DNA of 64,000 nt from Lepiota brunneoincarnata (taxonomy: Eukaryota > Basidiomycota > Agaricomycetes > Agaricales > Agaricaceae). The notes under the pieces are model-generated. The model worked only from the letters and a program-made list of their open reading frames with translations. It was not told the origin of the DNA and did not search any database. Below are positions 1-10,944 of the stretch, in pieces. Every line of letters begins with the position of its first letter. Within the stretch, counting starts at the first letter, position 1. The position numbers and the translations under genes are program-made. The stretch spans positions 744,001 to 808,000 of the forward strand of contig JAEBUN010000010.1 in assembly GCA_023014365.1 (NCBI GenBank), written 5' to 3'.

Positions 1-545
1 GTTGTCTTGAGCCACAGTTCTTCAAGGCTTTCATCGACGGATTCAGTTCGGCTCTCCCTCGTGACTTCCAGTTTGAGAATGGGTGGCGGCCGACGTCTGC
101 TATGCAAGCTGACGTCAATGAATGGCCCAGAATGAGAGATTACTTTGAGAAAGGCTTCCTAACCAACACTCGAGACTATTGGGGAGAGGTCTTCCACGGT
201 GCGCGGAGTCGCTATACTTTGGCAGTAGTTTTGCTTGTCTAATTTCGCATCCATGCAGGGACGGATGCCTGTGTAGTCCCCGTGCTCTCACCGAAAGAGG
301 CTGCAGCAGTCCAAGGTTCCCCAATACCCGAGTTCCATCCTCATGTCATCCGGCATACTCAATCCCAGCCACCTGGGTTGCGACAACCCATTAATGTGGA
401 AGACCTTATCATCCAACCTGGCCTACATACGGAAGAGGTCCTGAAGGAAGCCGGCCTGGGGAATCAGGAAATTAAGCAGCTTGCTCTTGATGGTGTTTTT
501 GGTGAAGAAATACAGCGACCTGCACGTGTAAATGTCAAACTGTGA
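1..545 (+). CDS. Family III CoA-transferase (CaiB/BaiF, alpha-methylacyl-CoA racemase-like), 3' part
   Basis: Only the C-terminal part is in the window; the gene starts upstream. The frame opens with CLEPQFFKAF, continues with GWRPTSAMQ and MRDYFEKGF, and crosses one intron (about 199-258, gtgcgc...catgcag) into GTDACVVPVLSPKEAA. The pattern 'LEPQFF..F', then 'F..GTDACV.PVL...EA', is typical of the CaiB/BaiF family that includes alpha-methylacyl-CoA racemase. These enzymes move CoA between carboxylic acids or epimerise 2-methylacyl-CoA, usually in peroxisomes or mitochondria. The catalytic Asp lies in the missing N-terminal part. The stop is at 543-545. The last residues (NVKL) show no convincing SKL-type peroxisomal signal. 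An acyl-CoA dehydrogenase follows 250 bp downstream on the same strand, which suggests but does not prove a shared role in acyl-CoA oxidation. Confidence 0.85.
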
Positions 546-795
546 ATAAATATACTATTGCCGATTCATGTCACAATACAAAATTTGAGGAAGGATTGCC
601 AACGGAAGGTCCGCTGTGTGGGACACAGGATGTTCAACACGGTGAGAGGGAGCGTGAGCCAAGGGCCCCGATGTCGCGTGGCCCTATAAGTAATGTGATT
701 TTCCTCTGCTTTATCACATGTCACCCTGCATCACGTTTGGCTTGGCTCGTGCTATACGCCATTTCATTGTGCTTAACACTAACCCCCACCACAAG

Positions 796-3183
796 ATGAC
801 CTCGAAGGAGTTGAGACAACTAACTCGGGAGGAAGTCGCCAAGGTATGCCTGAGAGCCCTCACCCAACACCCTGAAACTTGCTTACCCGGTGTTTACTTG
901 AAAGCACAACACCGATGATGACCTGGTGAATTGTTTGGGAATCGCGATCTAGCCTTGTCGAATACTAACTGCCTCGTCTCCTGACGACACTCAGTGGATT
1001 ATCGTCGACGCAAATGTTTATGACATCTCTCGGTTTAAACGCTTCCATCCCGGAGGTCTTTCGGTGCTCTTGGATCCCGACATTGGTAAGAGAATATTGC
1101 ATGCTAGAAACTCTGAATGGCGTGCCAAACGAGTACCTTAGCTGGACAGGATGCCACAGAGGCCTTCTACAGCCTCCATCGTCACGAGGTCCTTGAGCAA
1201 AGTCAGTATCAACGTCTGAAGATTGGAACTATTGCAGGGGAGCAGAGTGTCATCCACTGGAGAATCCCTGGGGCTATCAGCAAGGTTCCCTATGCAGAAC
1301 CAACCTGGCTGGTTGATGGGTACCATAGCCCGTACTTTTCCGATGTCTGTCTTTGCAAGAATGCCCATGGCGCCGCATTGCTAATCTGGTTCTACTAGAA
1401 TCACCGCGTCTTCCATAAAGAGATTCGCAAGTTCTTCGACACTATTGTGTATCCCGATGCCATTGTGAGTTATGTTGAACTCCCTTCAAGGTAATGTCTC
1501 TGATCTCTCTTCAGGCGAGGGAGGCCGATGGAAAGCGGCCTTCCCAGAGTGTCATTGATAGAATGGCGTACGTTCGATTCTGTTGTATGTTTGAGACCTG
1601 GAATCCTCAGAATACTTGAACAGCGAACTCGAGATACATGCTATGCGCATGGGCCCTGGAAAGCACCTTCAGGGCCGTAAGTTGATGGGTGGAATTGTCA
1701 AACCTGAAGAGTTTGATTACTTCCACGAGGTAAGCCAGTACATACCGTCCTCTAAAAAAATCGGTTCAGTGGTTGAATCAGCTTGTAGCTCATCATCACG
1801 CAAGAATTTGCTCGCGCAAGTTTGCGTGGCTATGGAGATGGTATGTTGTTACGAAGCTCATACGGACTTCCACCTCCTATACATCCCCCCAGGTCTTCTC
1901 GGCGGCAAAGTCATCGGTCTTCCTCCAGTGTTGAACTTCGGTAGCGAAGAGCTCAGGGCCAGAGTCGTTCCCGACATCCTTGCCGGCAAGAAGTTCATAT
2001 GTCTTGCTATTTCAGAGGCGATGGCTGGTAGCGATGTCATGGGTTTGCAAACTACTGCTGTAAAGACTGATGACCAAAATCATTGGATCATCAATGGTAT
2101 GTTTTCTCCACTCTATGACGGCCTGTTCCTGATCTACCTCTAGGAAACAAGAAGTGGATCACTAACGGAACGTGAGTCCGTGATAAACGCACTGGAACTC
2201 GGTTTAACGGTTATTGAAATCCAGTTTCGCTGATTATTTCACCGTCGGTTGCAAGACAGAAGATGGCTTCACAGTCATCCTTGTTGAACGGGGACCTGGG
2301 GTTGAAACTAAACAGATCAAGACGAGCTACTCGACAACGGCCGGTACTGCTTATATTACCTTTGACAATGCCAAAGTGCCTGTTGAGAACACCCTTGGCG
2401 AGGAAGGAGGAGGCATCTTCGTCATACTTAGGTAAGGCTCTCGCACCTTTTCTGACACCTAGGCGTGATTTGACAGTGGGCTGGTAGCAACTTCAATCAT
2501 GAACGATGGGTGATGTGCTGTGCCTCCGCAAGGAGCCAGCGCGGTGTCCGTGAGTGGTCCCCTAACACGAGGCCATAGACTAGGTCCTAACGAATCCTTC
2601 AGTGGAGGAATGCCTCAAGTAAGTGAACGTGGGATGTCCTGAGGATATCGCTGATCGGAAGTCAAGGTGGACAATGCAACGCAAAGTTTTCGGAAAACCA
2701 CTTCACTCACAAGCTATGATTCGTTCAAAGTTAGCTGGCATGATCTCACGAGCAGAAAGTGTACAAAATTGGTTGGAGAATGTCACCTATCAGATGTGCA
2801 ATATGGCAAGTTGCGCATATTATGTCGAACGAGGAATCTGCTGCTAAGTTTGATCCTGCAGTCGTATAGGCAACAGGCTAACAAGCTCGCTGGTCAAATC
2901 GCCTTCCTGAAGAGTTATTCAACAGCATGTGGTCAAGATACGGCGCGTGATGCCGTGCAGATTTTTGGTGGTCGTGGTATTACCCAGACTGGTATGGGCA
3001 AGTATATTGAGCACGTACGCTTCCTCCTTAATGCTCCTACATAGCTTACCTTCTACTGACACCACTGTCCAGTACCACCGCACCATTGCATTCGATGCAC
3101 TCCTCGGAGGCGCTGAGGACGTTCTGGCAGATCTTGGTGTTCGTCAGGCCCTGAGAGCAATGCCGAGAGATGTCCGCTTATAG
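796..3183 (+). CDS. Cytochrome b5 / acyl-CoA dehydrogenase fusion protein
   Basis: I reconstruct about 16 exons giving about 519 aa: 796-843, 905-925, 995-1085, 1142-1344, 1399-1464, 1515-1567, 1624-1729, 1789-1840, 1893-2096, 2144-2171, 2225-2431, 2488-2549, 2603-2618, 2667-2805, 2862-3014, 3073-3183. The start MTSKELRQLTREEVAK opens a cytochrome b5 domain (about residues 1-75) with the haem motif RFHPGG and a second His in SLHRHEV. The rest is an acyl-CoA dehydrogenase: N-domain IITQEFARAS, middle domain AISEAMAGSDV and NKKWITNGT, C-domain RKVFGKPL, IFGGRGITQTGMGKYIEH. Haem domain and flavin domain in one chain suggests direct electron transfer from FAD to haem; that is inference. The family oxidises acyl-CoA thioesters at C2-C3. 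The intron after codon ATG 2803-2805 has a GC donor. The ORF is intact. Confidence 0.88.
2806..2861 (+). other. GC-AG intron in the b5/acyl-CoA dehydrogenase gene
   Basis: The donor reads ATATG|GCAAGT and the acceptor CCTGCAG. Removing these 56 nt joins QMCNM to SYRQQANKLAG in frame, which fits the family pattern 'M(S/K)Y..Q..KLAGQI'. No GT donor nearby gives a conserved join. A branch-like CTAAG lies at about 2844. Confidence 0.75.
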
Positions 3184-3730
3184 ACATATACCACACGCAT
3201 ACAGGTATTTTGTTGTACAGTGCTTTATATCACCCGTATAATAGTGTATCAGTGACTAGACATTGAAACCATGGGGTTCGCGGGTGGTGTGAGCATTCGG
3301 GAGAGTAAGAAAGCCAGAAGGTTATAGCTCCCCGTATGTAGCAGCCCGGATTTTGACGGATCAAAACACTTGCAGGAGTTTATGAGGAGTGGGCCTTGAC
3401 ATCGTCCTTCGTCAACCCATATGCAACAAGTATTGCGACGTCGGCGATGGAAGAGCATATCCTGGCAGATAGCCTTGCTCCGTACACATAGACCAGTGTT
3501 TGATGTTGTCCTCAGGGCCGGTGCTATAAAAAACCAAAGTATATCCAAAAAAGAAGCAAAAAACCGCTTTGCGTGATAGTATATAACGACCACGATAAGT
3601 ACGTTCGGTGGTAGTAAGATGGTGGATGTCCCGTGTGAAATTGGCGAAAAATTCGTCCACTGAGGTACATGCCCATATATTGACTTTTACTACGTCACTG
3701 TCAATGTCAACCATATCAACGCCTTGGTAT
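3184..3730. other. Convergent intergenic region
   Basis: This lies between the stops of two converging genes. One long open frame on the minus strand (3412-3813) enters the next gene's last exon in another frame. It has no start context or homology that I recognise, so I treat it as 3' flanking DNA. No RNA gene or repeat was seen. Confidence 0.5.
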
Positions 3731-6536
3731 TCACGCGTTGACTCGAACATTGGGTTCTGGGTAAGCGCGGGGATCCAGGACGATAGGAGGATCAAAAGAC
3801 TCTGGTTCCTCATGGGTTTCCCTTCGAGTGCGGCGGCCGGTGGCTACGTCTCGAAGCACCTTCCAGAGACTCGTGGGGAGGGAGTCTTCATGTCGTTCTT
3901 CGTCGTTTGCTCGCATTCGCCACACACAATAAAGCATTACAAGGGTAATGACGGCAGAGGTGACACCTAGGGTGAGTCGCACGACGTTCCGGGTGTCGTT
4001 GAAGCACATTATGAGAAAAGCCACGAGGAAGGCGACGAGGCTGGGGTGACTACAGTTATCGCTACGTTTGCCTGGAGACTAAGCAATTGACTTACGACCA
4101 ACTGAGGAGGGCATATGGTAAGCTATACATGATAGCAAGTTGGCTGCACCCAATATCCGAGAGAAAGTTGAAGTTTTCCGTTATCTGTTCAAAAAATTCA
4201 GTTTAATAGCGAGCTATCTTGGCATGAACATGAACCAACTCTTTCATCAAAGTGCTCCCACCCTTTGATACGATGGTAGCGGGAGAAGAGCTGCCCCAGC
4301 ACAATGCTACTCATGCTCCAAACAGTGGATAGGTAGCTACATATCTGAGCCGGTGAGCGTTTGTCTGGCTCATTCCCATTGTCCAGGCTAGGGATAGCAA
4401 GAAATGCCACGTTGGTGGCCAGTAGTACAGTCGCCTGTATAATAAACTGCTTAAATGCGGGAACCAGAAGCACACTGGAAGATACATACTATAATAGTGA
4501 GATCGTTCCATTCTTGGTGTAATTCTCTGACAAATGTTCGCCATGCTTCAAAGAATACACTGTTTTCATTGAAAACATGTGAGAGGGACTGGTAGTATGT
4601 CTCCGGTGCATAGAACAGGATTGGGGAGAGAAATGAGATAAGAGGTGTTCGAGCTCTTTGACCTGAATCGTTAAAAAGGAGATCGTCGCGGTTCCACCGC
4701 GCATTTGGCTGTCCGTGATAGTTATCAAATCTATGCAGTGCTTAAAAAGTTTAAGTTGTTGGATAAAACCATGACAGCAGCTGGACCTACCATTGGTTGC
4801 CATAATAGAACCTATTAACACTTTACAGCTATCCACTTAGAATCATTAGTCTAATGCTTACCAGCGATCCACATATAATAGCCGTCTCCGTGTTGAATCC
4901 TTGCCGCCTCGACACTCACAGAACGAATAAGTTCAAAGGGAATTGAGTTGACAATTCCTAAACCTTTTTCAACCTCTTCGGTGCTGTATTCGGATGCGGT
5001 CTTGGTGTTGAACATCTGATCTACCCAAATGAGGCAGGGTAGAGCAATGGGAAGGTGAAATTTACCCGTAGCGGTAAAGAGGAGAAAGCCCTTCATTTCT
5101 CGGACGATTTGCGGAGTGAGAATTTGAATATGAGGAAAATACTGGTAGTGCAACCTGCCCCAAGGGAAGCTCAGACGGCATGTGCCTGTCGAGGTGTCAG
5201 GGAATCCAGTCTGGAAGTCTATGCGAAGAACATGAATACGCACATGTTCAGAGAGAGTGGCGATTACCAGAACTCCGCTTCCATGAGATGGCCTAATTGT
5301 CTACATGAAGCTCTCAAAGCATTGAGACCGTCGGAGCTGGGACATACTCAAATGTGAATACGACAACACCCTCTCAACACGTTTGAATAGCCGTCTCATG
5401 AACTTTTTCTTGTAACCAGAACAGGCATCGCCCCTCTAACGTCGCGAAATAATACCCAATCATCATTTCGTCCCACCTGATGTCAAGAACGAGCTGGGTA
5501 TCCGAGGGGGTTCGAACCGGGATCCCGCGCAAGCTGCTGATATAACTGATCTCCGACATTCCGAAGAACCTCGAAGCATTGATCATCGAAGATATTGGCA
5601 TTTGTCACGATTTTCTACAGGGGAGGGCAACGTAAGCGCAGCCCGGAGAGCTGAGCCCTCACGCACCTTTTCTTGGTTGAAATAATACACTGGCCCTTGC
5701 GGGTGTAGAAATCTGGTCCAGCCGGGTCTGATGCGATCGCTTGTGTTCACGTGTTAGAAGTGTACAGACATACCAAGGGGAAGGCTTACGGAATGAAAGA
5801 GACTATATGGGGGGGTATGTATCCTTGAGCAGCATTTTCGGGTCTGTTGCGGTCTCAGCATTTTATATACTTAGTGTGGGTCCAACGGTGGAATCTCACA
5901 TCATCATCGGACGGGTATACATGTTAGGAGGTTCTACGGGATCTCTTGAAAAATGCTTGAAAGTAATTCACCTTGACGGGGGAGTAACTCACGTCCGAGA
6001 AGTAGGCCATCTGCGGGGGATAAGTTGAGCAACTGTGACTGGAAGTATCCCAAGGAATGGCTTCTATGGTGCAATTGAGCCAAGGGGACCAGTTATACGA
6101 GCGATATACTAACAGGAGCACGAAATAGGCCAGGGTAGCCCGTGCTGGGATCGTTAGGTGGTTGCTCCAGTTGCTGGGTATTCGAAGTTGTTGGTTGTTG
6201 GGGAGATGGTGCTGGCAATGGCTCAATTCGCTCCCGTGTCGGACCAGTGGACTGGCCTGGACTAGCGAAGTTTTGCGGTAAACTTGAGAAGTCTATCCGC
6301 CTCCCAGTATCGGACGAGAAGCCCTTGTTTCTTGGTGCAGCTTCAATTGTCGATCGAATGCGGAAGACAAAGGCCAATAATTTGTTCAAGCCGTGAGCAC
6401 ATCCCCTGGATACGCACAGTGTGAGGTTCGCTTTCGCCTTGCGCTCCAAAAACACGTGGACACCACAGAGGATCAGACAGGACAAGAGCACTTTCGACAC
6501 AAGGGGCCTACGCGACGACGAGGTTACAAGCGCCAT
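3731..6536 (-). CDS. WW-domain-like protein with C-terminal membrane helices; apparent frameshift
   Basis: This is a multi-exon minus-strand gene. The first exon starts MALVTSSSRRPLVSKVLLS, with a hydrophobic segment and a Ser/Pro-rich stretch. Later exons give YPPQMAYFSD and then a WW-like motif, PPGWTRFLHPQGPVYYFNQ (about 5678-5800). Next come KIVTNANIFDD, LVLDIRWDE, GRCLFWLQE, HYQYFPHIQILTPQIV, FDNYHGQPNARWNRDD and RTPLISFLSPILFYAPE. The end holds ATVLLATNVAFLAI, RSPAQICSYLSTV, AIMYSLPYALLSW and a last helix near VTSAVITLVMLYCVW. This order matches a large Agaricomycete family of unknown function in which a degenerate WW domain precedes three or four C-terminal membrane helices. The frame breaks once at the G5 run 5506-5510; dropping one base restores LARDPGSNP-SDTQLVLD. 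That is a pseudogene mark or an assembly error. The first exon junctions are uncertain. Confidence 0.75.
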
Positions 6537-8453
6537 TGCTTCAATACACTTACTGAGGCGTGATGGGGGAGATCAAGAAAGTGTATATGCCGTCATGCTC
6601 ATAGCGACGCATCACTGTCAGCGCCAGGCTGTGCCAGACACAATGAGGCAAGGGCAACCGAATACAAAGGCAACCAAAGTACAAGACGGAACGTGGAGGC
6701 GGGCTGGCTATAAAGCTTTGCTTCAATGCCAATCGAGACCTCAGCATTCAGCCTCCTTCATCGTTGGGATCGGTTTCCTGGCGAATCTGAACGTCTGTGC
6801 TTGTTACACCAGGTGGGCAGTCGACAAAGATCCCAGCTTGGGGTCATCTCCACACCATCTCATTATCCCCTTTAGGCTGACCTGTACTTGCGATGACCAA
6901 TCTCGTACCCATCTACGCACGAGCAGAGCCCCTCTTCAGGGGGTACTGCAGTGCGATGATACCAGTGAGTACGGCCAGCCCTCGACCTGATTCGGCTTCC
7001 TTATGCATCTATGACGCAGAGTCTCCTGGCGCGACCTTTGTTTTTACACAGTACTCGGCGTGGTCCACTGTTTTTATCAGCGGTCATGTTCTTCCTCAGT
7101 GTTCGATCGGACAATTGTCGCGGTTTCATAACTCAAAACGAGGAAAGATATCAGGCGATCTTGGCTCGAACCATCGATATGGTACTCCACGGCGAAATGA
7201 TATTGGGACAAGGGTTCCGCAGCAATGTCATGACGATTCTTCTCTGTGTTATGTTCGCCCCAGGGCTCATATATCTTTTTTAGAGCCTACATGGGCATCA
7301 ACTCACTTCGCCGTCCTATTGGCAAACTCTTAATTCCATGAAATTACGCACAATTTTACAATGGAGACTTCCAAAGAAAGCCACCAAGTCTGGAAAAAAA
7401 AAACGAAAGTCCGAGGACGAAACCTCTACGGAAGGGAAGGTCGGACACTCGCCTCACCAAAGTGGGAGTTCACCTTCGACGTCTGGACCTGGAGACACCT
7501 CGGCAGTGGCTTTGGGACGTTGGAGGACGGGACATGGATGCTGCCCGGCTGATTATGAACACGTCCCAGACTGGGACTGGTGAATTACACTCTTTTGGTA
7601 TATTTTGCGCAGATGTGCGTGCAGCAGCACCATAAGCCTCGGACATTTTACTGCCTTCCAGAAAGTGATGCCTAAATTGTAGTAGTATAGGATGCGATGG
7701 GAAATTTGACTCTTTTATACGTTGCTCACATGGGCATGGCATGACGGCACAACTCTGGACGTCGTACAACGGCCGGGGTCGACGATTTCCCCGCACGAAC
7801 CTCGGTAAATTTAAGGATAAATGCTTACCTGTGCGACGAATGATGTTCGTTGCGACGGAGATTTCGGTAGTGTGACAAAGAGACATCATTCGGGCCCGCT
7901 CAGAAAACAGACTCAGTGATCTCAATCCACTCACAGTTCACGGACCTTGTTTGAAAAACTGAATGCAATACCCGTGACAATGTCATTTGACCAAGACATG
8001 TATAGGCGAGTCATGATTGCCCATTTTCAGGTCGGCAATAGCGCTCCGGGGCGGTTACTGGCCCTTTGTTCGACAGGAACCAGGAGAAGATTGACAAATT
8101 TAGAGATCCGGGCTGGTTATGAAAAGCTTGTATTGCGCTCCGCCGCGGTACGTCTAGGAACTGCATGACCCGATCATTGTGAACCTGAAATGTATTTTTA
8201 GTCCAGTTCCTATCCTGTCAGCCCCACGATACTCTCTCATGAACAACGAGCGAATTGGAGGATGTGAACGCCGCCTATGTACTATGCACATGTTTGCTCA
8301 CACTCATACCCATTTTCTGGTTATTTTGTCCCAGACCACTACAGAATCGACCCGGATATTCACCGACGAGGGTAGTATAAATCCTGCAGGGCTTTGTTCC
8401 ATCGACTTCAGCACCCAATTCCCCTGCTCCCCAGCGCGCTAGCAACCTTCAAT
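6537..8453. other. Gene-poor region, promoters of the WW-type gene and of the GH7 gene
   Basis: A TATAAA lies at about 6710 on the plus strand. Short plus frames follow at 6893-7333, 7011-7283 and 7338-7583, with one plausible donor (CCAGTGAGTA, about 6961-6970). I could not join them into a protein I recognise. A small or decayed plus-strand gene here is possible but not supported. The right end is the GH7 promoter. Confidence 0.4.
8376..8382 (+). promoter_or_regulatory. TATA box of the GH7 gene
   Basis: TATAAAT stands 72-78 bp upstream of the ATG at 8454, a usual spacing for highly expressed fungal secreted enzymes. A CCGGGG at about 8046-8051 fits the SYGGRG consensus of the carbon repressor CreA/Cre1, but a single 6-mer is weak evidence. 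Confidence 0.6.
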
Positions 8454-10121
8454 ATGTTCCCAAAAACCGCTCTCATCTCACTTTCTCTGGCTGCGATGGC
8501 CCTAGGTCAGCAGATCGGTACCAACCAGGCAGAGACCCACCCAAGGCTTTCCTGGCAAACATGTACTGGCGCCGGCAACTGTCAGACCAATTCCAACGGT
8601 GCCGTTGTGCTCGATTCCAATTGGCGCTGGACCCACAACGTCGGTGGTTTCACCAACTGTTATACAGGTAATACCTGGGACAGTACTCTCTGCCCTAACG
8701 GCGCGACTTGCGCAGCAAACTGCGCTGTTGATGGCGCCGACTACGCTGGTACCTACGGCATCACCAGTAGCGGCAATGCCCTCACCTTGAAATTCGTCAC
8801 CTTTGCCCAGCAGAAGAACATTGGATCTCGAGTCTATCTTATGGCTGATGACACCCACTATCAGATGTTCCAGCTCCTGAACAAGGAGTTCACATTCGAT
8901 GTCGACGTCTCCCAACTCCCCTGCGGTATCAATGGTGCCCTCTATTTCTCCGAGATGGACGCCGACGGTGGTGTCGCCCGATTCCCCAACAACAAGGCTG
9001 GCGCCCGCTACGGAACTGGCTATTGCGACTCGCAATGTCCAAGAGATATCAAGTTCATCAACGGAATTGTATGTTCTTCTTCCCTTGTCAAGCTACCCAA
9101 CACCAACGCTGATCTTCTAAAACCCAATTCGTATAGGCCAACTCAGGAAGGTTGGGTTCCTTCACCCAATGACGTCAACGCCGGAACCGGCAACTTCGGC
9201 ACCTGTTGTGGTGAGATGGATATCTGGGAGGCCAACTCCGTGTCTGCAGCCTACACCGCCCACCCCTGTAACGTTGACGGTCAGACCCGTTGCTCGGGTG
9301 AGGACTGTGCTATCCAGAGCCGCTTCGACGGTGTCTGCGACCCCGACGGTTGCGATTTCAACTCATTCCGTATGGGTGTCAAGAACTTCTACGGCCCTGG
9401 CATGACCGTCAACACCCAGAGCAAGCTCACCGTCGTCACTCAGTTCCTCACAAACAATAACCAGACCTCCGGCACCCTCTCCGAAATCCGTCGCATCTAT
9501 GTTCAGAATGGTCGTGTCATCCAGAACTCCAAGGTTAACATCCCCGGCATGGCAGCTACCGACTCTATCACCACCAGTTTCTGCAATGCTCAAAAGACCA
9601 CCTTCCGTGACACCAACAGCTTCTCACAGCACGGTGGTCTGGCGAACATGAGCAGGGCTTTGGCCAAGGGTATGGTCCTCGTCTTGTCCATCTGGGACGA
9701 CCACACAGCGAAGATGCTCTGGCTCGACTCTAACTACCCCATTGGTGCTGCGGCTACCCAGCCCGGTGTCGCTCGTGGAACTTGCGCTCAGACCTCTGGT
9801 GACCCGACCACTGTCGAGTCCCAAAGCCCTAACGCCCAGGTTGTCTTCTCCAACATCCGCTTCGGTTCGATCGGCTCTACCTTTACCGGTGCTGCTGCCG
9901 GTGGCGACTCGCCCACTACCGCCCCCAGCGGCACCACCACCGCAGCTTCTTCTCTCCAGACCCAATTCGGTCAATGGTGAGTTTGTTTGTCTTCTCTGGC
10001 ACTCGTTCTAGTTTTGACCCTTGGGATCTATAGTGGTGGCCAAGACTGGGCTGGCCCCACCGCTTGTGCCACGGGATCAAGCTGTGTTGAGATGAACGCC
10101 TTCTACAGCCAGTGTCTCTAA
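8454..10121 (+). CDS. GH7 cellobiohydrolase with C-terminal CBM1
   Basis: Three exons (8454-9068, 9147-9976, 10034-10121) encode about 510 aa. The start [18 protein letters not shown] is a signal peptide, with cleavage probably before QQIGTNQAE. The GH7 core follows ([17 protein letters not shown]) with the catalytic motif [10 protein letters not shown]: the first Glu is the nucleophile, then the helper Asp, then the acid/base Glu. The core is Cys-rich as the family requires. A short Gly/Ser/Thr/Pro linker (about [18 protein letters not shown]) leads to a CBM1 with four Cys, starting TQFGQCGGQDWAG and ending FYSQCL, split by an intron. The enzyme cuts cellobiose from cellulose chain ends outside the cell. 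Cellobiohydrolase rather than endoglucanase is inferred from overall similarity. Intron 1 uses an unusual acceptor. The nearest gene is a convergent Zn2Cys6 regulator; no regulatory link is shown. Confidence 0.96.
9069..9146 (+). other. Stop-free 78-nt intron of the GH7 gene with shifted acceptor
   Basis: The donor is ATT|GTATGT. The typical-looking acceptor TATAG at 9132-9136 would give ANSGR and a frameshift. The acceptor CTCAG at 9142-9146 keeps the frame as [12 protein letters not shown]. The 78 nt are a multiple of three and have no stop, so the unspliced message would insert 26 residues and still encode CBM1. Confidence 0.65.
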
Positions 10122-10944
10122 AGAGGTCAACTCACCCCAACCCACCCCCTCCTCTTCCCGCAATGATCATGTAACCGTAGGCACCTCAGAGCCCTGTAAA
10201 ATACTTCCTTATCTCGCAATGTATTTATCTAGTTTCTTTTCAATTTTGACCTGGCCGAGGCCGGATCCGACTTTGTTCAAATTCGAGAGCGACCGGTGAC
10301 TTCGTGCCATGTAGTTGTTTTGTCAACAATATTATGCGCTTTCTTTATAAATTGCACAGATGGCATAGTAAAAGTCCCTACAAGAAAACCAACAAAAAAG
10401 ATGTAGCACCTCCGGTAAGGAAACCACGCTCCAAGTCACGACAATGCAACTGCTCCAGAATGGGAGCTGGAGTGCGCTCCAGCTAGAGGCGGCGAATCTC
10501 TTTAGGACAGGCGGTAGGACTCCCACGAGACAAAAGACAGTAACCATCACAGGAGGACAATAGTGCGAGTCCGAAATGAGTTGAAGGATAACGTTGTCAT
10601 CGTGATCAGGTTATATATATTTTGGCTGGTTGAACTGTCACGTGCTGGCTCTCACGTTTGCCTTATTAGGAACATACAGGTACTGTACAGTACATCATCA
10701 ACATTCACACTAGCCCAAGCTATATCAGGGACAAAGCAATCCAGAACAAAGCTAGAAAAACAACAGCTAGGGGGAGGGATATACATATAGACAAGATTTT
10801 TGATAAATCGAGCAAACAAGGCAAATGGCGATCGCACTTCTAGAGGAAGCGGAAAGCTACTTGACAGGGCAGAAAAGTAAAACAAGGTCAGAACGAGAAC
10901 AAATTCGATGTAGCGCGAAAAAGAAATGCTTATTTATTATAATT
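10122..10944. other. Convergent intergenic region
   Basis: This holds the 3' ends of the GH7 gene and of the Zn2Cys6 gene. It is AT-rich with several A-runs that could carry polyadenylation signals. Short frames on both strands show no recognisable protein. Confidence 0.5.

Noticed and set aside
3412..3813. 133-codon minus-strand open frame overlapping the last exon of the WW-type gene
   Set aside because: It reads the last exon in another frame, runs into 3' flank and has no recognised motif or splice partner.
5500..5580. GGTTCGAACC resembling a tRNA T-loop
   Set aside because: The flanking bases do not form a T-stem and no acceptor or anticodon arm is present; the site lies in an exon of the WW-type gene.
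8502..9035. Long antisense frame over the GH7 gene
   Set aside because: Shadow of codon bias in a highly expressed gene; the sense protein is unmistakable.
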